From: a virus
DNA length: 20,857 nt
Strand: one strand, 5' to 3'
Virus record (IMG/VR): IMGVR_UViG_3300025127_000356
Span: 1 to 20,857 of that record
Below, piece after piece: positions 8,601 to 14,315 of this stretch (within the stretch, counting starts at the first letter, position 1; every line of letters begins with the position of its first letter). The position numbers and the translations under genes are program-made. The notes under the pieces are model-generated. The model worked only from the letters and a program-made list of their open reading frames with translations, had not been told where the DNA came from and made no database searches.

Positions 8601-9879
8601 AAGATTAATAGGACAAATGGCTGGTTATGCAACTGGTCCAGCACTAGCAGCGTATTCGTTAAAAGCTTTGGGCATGACAGAAGAACAGTCGGACGCTTTG
8701 AAGGAAGACAATGTTGCAGAATGGAACAAGTTTAGTGATTTAATTATTATAGATAAGAAAAAAGAGAAAGACGACAACGTTAAATATAGATATTTAAATT
8801 TTGCATATCAAAACCCTTACGACTATATAAGAGCTCCTTTCTACACTTTCTTTGGTAGAATGGCTTCAGGAAAGAAAATGGAAGAGGAGGACATGAATAG
8901 ATTTGTTAATAGTAGCTTTGAAGCATTTAGATCTTTGTTTGAACCTTTTATAGACGAGGCGATTCTAACAGAACGTATAAGTGATTTAATTTTTAGAGGC
9001 GGCAGAACAAGAAGAGGTTCTTTAGTGTTTGATGAAAATGACGAAATAGGTGACAGGCTTGCTAAAGGTTTTGGTCACATTGTTAAAGGTGTTTCACCTG
9101 GAGTGCTTACACAAGTGAGCAATGTTGCGTCCGCTGTTGCGCAAGACGAAACAAGATACGGCAAACAATATAAATTAGGGGATGAACTGTTAGCGCTGTT
9201 GTCTGGTGTCAGAGTGTATGAAGCTGATATAAAAAATAATTTAAATTACTCTGTTAATGATTTTAGAAGAGCAAACTTTGTAAACAAACGAAACGCAGGC
9301 GCTTTAATTTTTGCAGCAAACGTTACTCCAAACACCATATCATCTGCGTATCAAGAATATGTTGAAGAATCCTATAAGACATACAAAAAAACCAGGAAGA
9401 TAATTGACGATGCAATAAAACTTGGCGTGCCTGAACTTTCTGTTTTTAGAATATTAGAACAAAGGAAAGTGCAAAAAGATATTGTCAACACGTTAAGAAG
9501 TAAAAAATTTATTCCACCTAATTATATGACGTTTTATAACGATCAACGGTTTCAAAATATTATAAGAGAACGAGGAAGAGCTGGATTAACACTTTTTCCT
9601 TTTAGAGAACTAGAGGGTATTCGATCACGTTACTTTAACATAGATTTATTTAAATCTTTAAATGATGTAAAGAGAACAATAGACAGACAAGCAGCTCCAA
9701 CAGTCTCTCAACAAGGGACAACAGCGCAAGCACCAGGGCTGACGGCCAACGTTCCTCCTGTCGGTTCAGCACCTCCTGGCGGCAATCAACTGGCGGGCTT
9801 GACACAAGGAGCGCCACAAACTAAAACTGTAAGAGAACGTATATTAGAAGATGATCCTTTATTTAGAGGCATAGCATGA
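5677..9879 (+). CDS. Giant internal virion protein (about 1400 residues)
   Basis: The ATG overlaps the preceding TAA and has GAGGCGG nine to ten bases upstream. The protein is 1400 residues, basic and largely helical, comparable in size to the T7 gp16-type protein that is ejected into the host with the DNA. Hydrophobic Gly/Ala-rich segments at about 169-205 (around LAGLITTALPPALSATATG) and 978-1000 (GQMAGYATGPALAAYSLKA) could insert into membrane. I see no convincing lytic transglycosylase motif at the N-terminus, unlike T7 gp16. The tail (about 1336-1385) is rich in Pro, Gln and Gly, followed by a conserved-looking end, RILEDDPLFRGIA. Such a tail may dock to a partner. The ejection role is inference from size, order and composition. 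Confidence 0.7.
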   Translation: MVREKEKNYILGTELGTKGPEFNVFEKIGLGIASGALKIPEAIAELGAGFIDYALDTNLVSALEKNFPKINVTDGVGKFVEIVLQYGVPYSAALKIGGKLHGMKKLKDLGQSSSKISKIAGKMGYYGLPAVATDTLVGAARDVTLGETFGLYKGYEEGRKGKVGQELAGEVLKQRALLGLEGGALAGLITTALPPALSATATGVAKGAGYVSRGVSPIINPVTKLVGNSVVGTGARKTLDAIKFAKEKIDPLSLNQLRFQNSSQMNLFQRFKKRVGDLITPQGPMTRQQFESFQNLENTVKSVRGDLNFFIPKVEKEITKAIKTLSLSRGESLTKQKAILEDVASALDPQTGKGLKSFKSRMQNIFGVEESKNLIDAVINTKVFADDLTTKVINNFATPVLGKGGKVIREEIGEEISGLLNRQITTAYKAFDRSSGFKFSGKTFEQNKKAAIDDAVDELSKGVMKGKGKDNVRAQAKKEVEQLIRLAENSGTEGSFFFRIKDLKETRPKEYYLSISKEMAERRSFNIPNSKYALSLKNLLGGELDPTKAFTNKYMAIASQLGQKKHINQMVRFNDNLGPAVAGRAEKFMFTPTKTKEKLLKEGVDPATAQNIVNDDLVQQIAKEFNIAPETVNLSRLDPSALTKNMKNSEDIFGIYDSINPLKSAAKSVGGYHTSSGVAQALAGVENYTDFLVNLPLYKTFLMGKAGTQVGKTILSPVTQIRNFTSAGFFALHNGHIGNPFGFKKGTFSFADVLKQHVEEIFPDGVTNQRLKELALEASRKNELGVTSGSIVQREIDDLLKDVAKDGAAYKTTEDIFNKIFRSPTFKETYNKAQQFYTKGDDMWKDYGYRFTLSQLGKAFDGKTDNPATIKLIEKAHLQVFGRRPNVTNELGKLKSKDELLEEFSAEYIKNTYPNYQYVPTAVKELRRLPIGNFISFPAEILRTSGNLVQLTGRELAINTGDAAVDAYFRQMGSRRLIGQMAGYATGPALAAYSLKALGMTEEQSDALKEDNVAEWNKFSDLIIIDKKKEKDDNVKYRYLNFAYQNPYDYIRAPFYTFFGRMASGKKMEEEDMNRFVNSSFEAFRSLFEPFIDEAILTERISDLIFRGGRTRRGSLVFDENDEIGDRLAKGFGHIVKGVSPGVLTQVSNVASAVAQDETRYGKQYKLGDELLALLSGVRVYEADIKNNLNYSVNDFRRANFVNKRNAGALIFAANVTPNTISSAYQEYVEESYKTYKKTRKIIDDAIKLGVPELSVFRILEQRKVQKDIVNTLRSKKFIPPNYMTFYNDQRFQNIIRERGRAGLTLFPFRELEGIRSRYFNIDLFKSLNDVKRTIDRQAAPTVSQQGTTAQAPGLTANVPPVGSAPPGGNQLAGLTQGAPQTKTVRERILEDDPLFRGIA

Positions 9880-10106
9880 CGGATGATGACACAAAATATA
9901 CATTAGAGGCTCACTTAAAAGAATGTGAGCTGCGTTATCAAATATTTGAAGAGAAGTTGGATAACTTAAACGAACACCAACAACGCATTAACAAGCACAC
10001 ATTTGAACTGCGTCAGATGATGACATGGTTCATGGGAGCTGCTGCATCTTTCGCAGCTATCTCCCTTCTCCTTGGAATAATTTATTTAGTTAAAGAAATA
10101 GTATGA
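9876..10106 (+). CDS. Small coiled-coil membrane protein, holin-like candidate
   Basis: A 76-residue protein. Residues about 1-48 are charged and helical with coiled-coil spacing (HLKECELRYQIFEEKLDNL). Residues about 49-72 form one membrane segment (WFMGAAASFAAISLLLGIIYL), followed by a short KEIV tail. A coiled coil followed by a C-terminal anchor is the architecture of XhlA/hemolysin-type holin partners. It follows the last virion gene with an ATGA overlap and itself overlaps the next gene by 4 bases, the position where lysis genes often lie. No endolysin is recognisable beside it, so the lysis role is only suggested. Confidence 0.6.
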   Translation: MTDDDTKYTLEAHLKECELRYQIFEEKLDNLNEHQQRINKHTFELRQMMTWFMGAAASFAAISLLLGIIYLVKEIV

Positions 10107-10477
10107 AGCTATCAGACAACACGTCCATCTCTCTTCCAGCACGTAACTTACTTGCTATACTTGCAGCCGTTGCAATTGGCACCATGAGTTATTTTTCTGT
10201 GATTGAGCGCTTAAATAAAATTGAAACTACGTTGCAGTTGATGGAGAAAGATCTAGAAGCAGCCAATACTTTTATTGATTCTGTCCCCAAGGGAGGCATG
10301 GTCAGTCCACAAGTCCAAGAGCTCTACATGTTGGTCGAGTACCTTGGTGAGAACGTAGACAAGCTCAAAGAACAAATGGAAGCAGAGATACCTATGATAC
10401 TAAAGAACGATATGGTTATACAGTTTCACGAAGAGAGATTGATAGACCTGGAGGAGAGAAAGAATGGAAACCATTAA
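10103..10477 (+). CDS. Membrane-anchored coiled-coil protein, lysis-region candidate
   Basis: A 124-residue protein with a polar N-terminus (MKLSDNTSISLPARN), one membrane segment at about 15-33 (LLAILAAVAIGTMSYFSVI), and then a long charged helical domain with heptad-like spacing up to the C-terminus. It has no lipobox and no signal-peptidase site that I would trust, so it looks like a signal-anchor protein with a soluble coiled-coil domain. This could be a spanin-like, holin-partner or virion-envelope protein. It is the mirror image of its upstream neighbour (anchor first, coil second), and the two genes overlap by 4 bases. The product is therefore predicted to act at the host membrane; the function itself is inference. 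Confidence 0.6.
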   Translation: MKLSDNTSISLPARNLLAILAAVAIGTMSYFSVIERLNKIETTLQLMEKDLEAANTFIDSVPKGGMVSPQVQELYMLVEYLGENVDKLKEQMEAEIPMILKNDMVIQFHEERLIDLEERKNGNH

Positions 10478-10685
10478 AGTTGTATTTGCAATACTCATGA
10501 TACAAAATGGTTCAACCATAGAAATGGTGCCTACTGAAGGACTCACAGATTGCTTGAAACAGAAACGTGTTATCTCTCGCAATATTGGAGAAGATCAAGA
10601 AGGTATTTATATGCAGTGCAAAGAAGTCACTGCCTCTTTGTATGAAGACATGGGCCGACTCAAAATTAAAAAAATTATTGACTAA
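10464..10685 (+). CDS. Small two-cysteine protein of unknown function
   Basis: A 73-residue protein starting METIKVVFAILMIQNG. The ATG lies inside the end of the previous gene (14-base overlap) and is preceded by a strong ribosome-binding site, GGAGGAGAG at about 10450-10458. Residues 4-13 are hydrophobic but too short for a certain signal peptide. Cys30 and Cys52 could pair if the protein were exported. The C-terminus is basic (GRLKIKKIID). It is the last plus-strand gene before the strand switch, and its TAA at 10683-10685 abuts the stop of the convergent minus-strand nuclease gene. I do not recognise a function. Confidence 0.58.
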   Translation: METIKVVFAILMIQNGSTIEMVPTEGLTDCLKQKRVISRNIGEDQEGIYMQCKEVTASLYEDMGRLKIKKIID

Positions 10686-11051
10686 TTACATTCCTAATTT
10701 TTTCATTGACTCTTCTAATCTTTTTTCTCTTGGTGTTGATTGACTAATATAACCTTGAACCCACATGCAACCATCAGCGTCCACAATGAGAAACACAATG
10801 CCATCATCAGGATAATCTCTTTGATTGGCTCTTAAAGTTGCACCAGATATCCTAGTTTTTTTAGTGTCAATGTAATTTAAGGATTTGACATCAGCTCTTA
10901 AAAGTTTTTTAGTCTTTCTACTTTCTATAACTATATCAAACTGACCATGATACTCTGAATTTGGATAGACGTTGTAGCCCGCTTCTAATAGTTTAGAGAC
11001 GGCAAAATGTAAAGCAATGTTTCCCTTGGTGTGACCAGAGTTATCCGACAA
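10686..11051 (-). CDS. PD-(D/E)XK endonuclease-like protein, non-ATG start
   Basis: A protein of about 121 residues with the pattern of small PD-(D/E)XK nucleases such as PDDEXK_5-type proteins: HTKGNIALHFAVSKLLEAGY, then the catalytic Asp39 in FDIVIE, then the (D/E)xK motif as Asp54-Val-Lys56 in LLRADVKSL. These residues would bind a metal and cut DNA. The first possible start is a TTG at 11051 with no usable ribosome-binding site, and no ATG lies in frame upstream. The frame continues directly from the SNF2 ATPase gene: the ATPase stop TGA is at 11060-11058 and only two codons separate it from the TTG. The pair may be translationally coupled, or the nuclease may be made as a readthrough extension of the helicase. 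Confidence 0.68.
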   Translation of the reverse strand: MSDNSGHTKGNIALHFAVSKLLEAGYNVYPNSEYHGQFDIVIESRKTKKLLRADVKSLNYIDTKKTRISGATLRANQRDYPDDGIVFLIVDADGCMWVQGYISQSTPREKRLEESMKKLGM

Positions 11052-11057
11052 ACCTAA

Positions 11058-12512
11058 TCATAGCCATTCTTTCAGCTCCTCGCCTAATATTTCATTAGCT
11101 ATGTCTATTTTTTGTCTTAAAGCGGCAACAATTTTTTCGTCAACAGATTCTTCACAGATGATGTCAACATAATTTACTTTGTCTGTTTGTCCTATTCTAT
11201 GCGCTCTGTCCTCCGACTGCAGTCTTTTCTCTAGATCATAACTATTAGAATAGTATACGACAGTTTTAGCTGCAGTCAAAGTAATCCCGTACCCTCCCGT
11301 TTGAGGGTTACCAATAAAAAAACGGACTGGAGAATCTGGATCTTGAAAATTATCTATGCTGGTCTGCCTATGTTTTTGTTTTGTTCCACCATAATACGTG
11401 CAAAAAGACCCTTCACCAAACCTTTTGCCAATTTCTTTTGCTATATTTTCTATGTCTTGCACATAATTAGACCAGATAATTACCTTACCCTCACACTCTT
11501 CTAGAACATCTAATAGTTCTGACATCCTATTATTTTTAACTGCCGTAATTGTGCCATCATCTGCCTTAAAATGGCCACAAGTTATTTGATGTAGTCTTAG
11601 CATTTGAGTCAAGACATTCATTGTCGAACAAACTTTTTTATTCAATTCTGCAAGAGCGATAGACTTCATAGAATTGTACAGTCGTTTTTGTTCTGCTGTC
11701 ATTTGAACAACGCGCTTCTGATACACCTTATCTGGCAAATCAAGACAATCTTCTTTTAAAATCCTGTAAGAAAAATCAGACACAACAGATGAAAGCTCGT
11801 CAAGATTTCTATAACTGTCATTCGGTCGAACTATCTCTACCCTGTAACCGTTTACATGAATAGTAGTCATGTTAGCGTATCGCATTCTAAACGAATTAAA
11901 AGTGTCGTGTCCTAACAACTCGGAGTCTAAAAATCCACATTGAGAATACAAATCCAAAGGACTTTTAGTAACAGGGCTTCCTGTCATAATTCTTTTATAG
12001 TTTGCATGACGGCCAACGGACGATATGTTTTGAGTTCTCGCAGCTGAAGGAGTTTTTATTGACGTGCTTTCATCAACAGCCATCAAAGTTTTATACGCCC
12101 ACAAAAACTTAGTAGCCTCTTCTTTGCCTGGGGCAGTAGAAAAAGATTCGACATTCATTACAAAAAACGTCAGACAAGGGTCTCTTGTTTTATCATAAAG
12201 TTGAGACAACATTTGTTTGTCTTCTTTTGTTCTTGAACTTGGAGCAACCCAATAAAACGTTCTGCAGTTAATGTGATCGGGGACATGTTTAGGTATCTCT
12301 TGTTCTACCCAGTTTTTATATACACCTTTAGGGGCTACAATTAAGGCCGCATCTATGGCTCCTTTATCGTAAAGCATAGCAATATTGTCCAACAATATCT
12401 TAGACTTACCTGTTCCCATTTCACAGAACAGAGCGTAATTTTTCTTGTCCCAACTGCTTTCCAAAGCCTTCATTTGATGCTCGTAAGGCTTCGTCTTAAA
12501 TTTATATTTCAT
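11058..12512 (-). CDS. SNF2-family DEAD/DEAH-like ATPase (helicase-type motor)
   Basis: A 484-residue protein from ATG 12512. A longer TTG start at 12539 adds nine residues and would overlap the predicted promoter, so the ATG is preferred. Superfamily 2 motifs are in order: Q-like KPYEHQ at 9-13, Walker A CEMGTGKS at 30-37, Ia LIVAPKGVYKNW, Walker B VDES at 146-149 (DES in place of DEAH), III MTGSPVTKSP at about 176-185, IV KVIIWSNYV, V GGYGITLTAAKTVVYYS and VI RAHRIGQTDKV at about 436. The RAHRIGQ box is diagnostic for SNF2/Rad54-type translocases. Phage members are compact and are thought to remodel or translocate on DNA during replication or recombination. It heads a leftward two-gene unit with the nuclease downstream in the same frame. 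Confidence 0.9.
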   Translation of the reverse strand: MKYKFKTKPYEHQMKALESSWDKKNYALFCEMGTGKSKILLDNIAMLYDKGAIDAALIVAPKGVYKNWVEQEIPKHVPDHINCRTFYWVAPSSRTKEDKQMLSQLYDKTRDPCLTFFVMNVESFSTAPGKEEATKFLWAYKTLMAVDESTSIKTPSAARTQNISSVGRHANYKRIMTGSPVTKSPLDLYSQCGFLDSELLGHDTFNSFRMRYANMTTIHVNGYRVEIVRPNDSYRNLDELSSVVSDFSYRILKEDCLDLPDKVYQKRVVQMTAEQKRLYNSMKSIALAELNKKVCSTMNVLTQMLRLHQITCGHFKADDGTITAVKNNRMSELLDVLEECEGKVIIWSNYVQDIENIAKEIGKRFGEGSFCTYYGGTKQKHRQTSIDNFQDPDSPVRFFIGNPQTGGYGITLTAAKTVVYYSNSYDLEKRLQSEDRAHRIGQTDKVNYVDIICEESVDEKIVAALRQKIDIANEILGEELKEWL

Positions 12513-12517
12513 AATTA

Positions 12518-12545
12518 TTGTCTTGCTTTCTAAAAACAATATAAT
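12518..12545 (+). promoter_or_regulatory. Predicted sigma70-type promoter, rightward
   Basis: On the plus strand, TTGTCT at 12518-12523 is followed after 16 bases by a perfect TATAAT at 12540-12545. Transcription would start near 12552, about 30 bases before ATG 12581, and would serve the 12581-14272 operon. The -10 box shares positions 12540-12545 with the leftward promoter, so the two probably exclude each other. Confidence 0.5.
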
Positions 12546-12568
12546 AAGTATGGAACATAATTAGTCAA
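12541..12568 (-). promoter_or_regulatory. Predicted sigma70-type promoter, leftward
   Basis: On the minus strand, TTGACT at 12568-12563 is followed after 16 bases by TATTAT at 12546-12541. Five of six bases match the consensus in each box. Transcription would begin near 12534, about 22 bases before the ATG of the SNF2 gene. Its -10 box overlaps that of the rightward promoter. Confidence 0.5.
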
Positions 12569-12580
12569 GAAAGAAAAGAT

Positions 12581-12940
12581 ATGACGGTCTATTGCGTGCA
12601 AGAGCCTCCGGGAACAGCTAAAGGTATGCCAAAAGTAAATGTAACTAAAGCGTTGCATTTTGGCAACATAGAGTTTTTGTTTTCAGAGCGTGCGCAATTA
12701 GTGTACAGTAGCGGAGCTTTAGTAAGAGAATTAAGGAAAAAACTTGAGAAATTTAATGACGAAGATTATTTACTTCTTTTGGGTGATCCTGCTATCCTTG
12801 CTACTACTGGTGCTGTAGTTGCAGATGTCAACCAAGGTAAATTTAAAATGTTGAAATGGGATCGTGAATCTGCTAAGTACTATCCTTTAGAAGTTAATTT
12901 ATATCAGAAAGAAAATAATTATGAGCAAGATAGATTTTGA
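12581..12940 (+). CDS. Conserved phage replication-module protein, unknown function
   Basis: A 119-residue protein beginning MTVYCVQEPPGTAKGMPKVN. The centre reads NIEFLFSERAQLVYSSGALV then RELRKKLEKF, then DYLLLLGDPAIL. I recall this pattern from uncharacterised proteins of marine phages that sit at the head of the replication cluster, but no function is known to me. No membrane segment, Cys cluster or catalytic motif stands out. It is the first gene after the divergent promoter region, with AAGAAAG about ten bases before the ATG. It overlaps the next gene by 20 bases, which points to coupled expression. An early regulatory or DNA-metabolism role is inferred from position alone. Confidence 0.75.
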   Translation: MTVYCVQEPPGTAKGMPKVNVTKALHFGNIEFLFSERAQLVYSSGALVRELRKKLEKFNDEDYLLLLGDPAILATTGAVVADVNQGKFKMLKWDRESAKYYPLEVNLYQKENNYEQDRF

Positions 12941-13481
12941 ACAGGACCAAATAGAAGCGGTCTCAAATAACGATGCAACTTCAATTGGAGATTTGTGTCA
13001 AGAATTAGTCGACATGGAAGCTGAAGTCACAGCTCTTAAAGACTTACTCAAACAAAAACAAGAAGACGTCTTAGAACTTAAACAAGTTAAAATTCCTGCA
13101 TGGATGCAAGAGAAAAACTTGTCGCAATTAAAATTAAATGATGGCAGTTCTATAGAGGTCAGTAATTTTTACGGAATTTCGATACCAAAAGATCCTGATG
13201 CCAGGGCTAATGCGTATCAATGGCTTCGTGACAATAACCTTGGAGATATTATCAAAAATGAAATAGCTGCAAGGTTCGGTCGTAACGAGGACGGGAAGGC
13301 GTTGGATTTTGCCAAGTTAGCCACCGCAAATGGTTATGAGGTTGAACAAACTTTAAAAGTTGAACCTCAGACCTTAAAAGCAACTCTGAAGGAACTACAC
13401 CAAAAAGGTGTGGCTCTGCCACCTGAAGAGACATTTAAAACGTTTGTGGGCAGACAAGCAAAAGTAACAAGGAAAAAATAA
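12921..13481 (+). CDS. Conserved phage coiled-coil protein of the replication module
   Basis: A 186-residue protein. The first 60 residues are acidic and helical with coiled-coil periodicity (LCQELVDMEAEVTALKDLLK). The next part is globular, with LKLNDGSSIEVSNFYGISI, then YQWLRDNNLGDIIKNEI and ARFGRNEDGKALDF. The C-terminus contains VEPQTLKATLKELHQKG and ETFKTFVGRQAKV, and ends basic (TRKK). The same order of segments occurs in unnamed proteins of many podoviruses beside ssDNA-binding-like proteins, so a role with single-stranded DNA or recombination is plausible but not demonstrated. It is flanked by overlapping genes on both sides (20 bases and 1 base). Confidence 0.75.
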   Translation: MSKIDFEQDQIEAVSNNDATSIGDLCQELVDMEAEVTALKDLLKQKQEDVLELKQVKIPAWMQEKNLSQLKLNDGSSIEVSNFYGISIPKDPDARANAYQWLRDNNLGDIIKNEIAARFGRNEDGKALDFAKLATANGYEVEQTLKVEPQTLKATLKELHQKGVALPPEETFKTFVGRQAKVTRKK

Positions 13482-14272
13482 TGACAAATAAAGTAACAAA
13501 GACAAAGGCCAACGGACAAGTGATGCCGGCGGTTAGTTTAGACTTAGTGCAAGCTGATGCTGAGTCAATTAGTGGGCTAGAAAATGCTAATAGCCCAGAT
13601 GATCTGGCGCTACCTTTTTTAAAGGTACTGAGTCAGTTATCCCCGCAATGCAATAAGACTAGCAACTCGTTTGTAGAAGGGGCAGAACCCGGAATGATCT
13701 ACAACACTGTTAGCGGTAAACTTTATGATGGAGAAGAGGGCATAGATATTGTGCCATCTTTTTACAAAAGAGAGTATATCGAATGGGGAGAAAGAGGCAA
13801 AGGCAGTGGAGCGCCTATTGCCATACACGATGCAAACTATGACATCTCACAGGCTCCAAGGGATGCAGGTTTTCAAAACAGATTACCAAATGGTAATATT
13901 GTTGAGGAGACAGCAAACCATTTCGTTCTGGTATTGGACGGAAAAAGTTCTGAGCAGGCTTTAATTACAATGAAGTCAACTCAGAGAAAGGTGTCGCGAA
14001 AGTGGAACTCAATGATGAAAAGTCTTACCATGCAAGGTAAGAATGGTTCATTCACACCGCCATCGTACAGTCATGTTTACAGATTGAAAACTGTACCACA
14101 GTCCAATGCAAAAGGGACTTGGTTTGGTTGGGACGTATTTAAAGTAGGTCCTGTTCAAGATGCAAATGTGTACGAAACCGCAAAACTTTTTGCACTTGGC
14201 GTGAGTAAAAACTCCGTGAAAGTCGAGCATCAAGAAGAGGTGAACGTCACAAAAAAAGCGGAAGCTTTTTAA
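13481..14272 (+). CDS. Conserved phage protein, possible ssDNA-binding protein
   Basis: A 263-residue protein. Its hallmarks are LPFLKVLSQLSPQ, then EGAEPGMIYNTVSGKLYDG with GIDIVPSFYKREYIEW, then NHFVLVLDGKSSEQALITMK and STQRKVSRKWNSMM. This family is common in marine phage replication modules. It is sometimes treated as a single-strand-binding candidate because of its beta-rich core and its place just before the primase. The C-terminus (VNVTKKAEAF) ends in an aromatic residue but lacks the acidic tail typical of SSB and T7 gp2.5, which weakens that idea. ATG 13481 overlaps the previous TAA and has AAGG upstream. The gene ends at a strong intrinsic terminator, so transcripts over this gene should outnumber those of the genes after it. 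Confidence 0.7.
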   Translation: MTNKVTKTKANGQVMPAVSLDLVQADAESISGLENANSPDDLALPFLKVLSQLSPQCNKTSNSFVEGAEPGMIYNTVSGKLYDGEEGIDIVPSFYKREYIEWGERGKGSGAPIAIHDANYDISQAPRDAGFQNRLPNGNIVEETANHFVLVLDGKSSEQALITMKSTQRKVSRKWNSMMKSLTMQGKNGSFTPPSYSHVYRLKTVPQSNAKGTWFGWDVFKVGPVQDANVYETAKLFALGVSKNSVKVEHQEEVNVTKKAEAF

Positions 14273-14275
14273 ACT

Positions 14276-14305
14276 AAAGGGCGGCATTTTTGCCGCCCTT
14301 TTTTT
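14276..14305 (+). terminator. Rho-independent terminator
   Basis: A perfect inverted repeat, GGGCGGCA at 14279-14286 and TGCCGCCC at 14291-14298, encloses a TTTT loop. A run of seven T follows at 14299-14305. Flanking AAA/TTT at 14276-14278 and 14299-14301 can lengthen the stem. It begins 3 bases after the preceding stop and ends ten bases before the primase start, with both genes on the same strand. Confidence 0.93.
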
Positions 14306-14315
14306 GTGGTGATTC

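Noticed and set aside
10669-10703. A/T-only hairpin (AAAAAATTA with TAATTTTTT) between convergent genes, as a two-way terminator
   Set aside because: The stem has only A-T pairs and a 17-base loop, so it would be unstable; position is suitable but the structure is not convincing.
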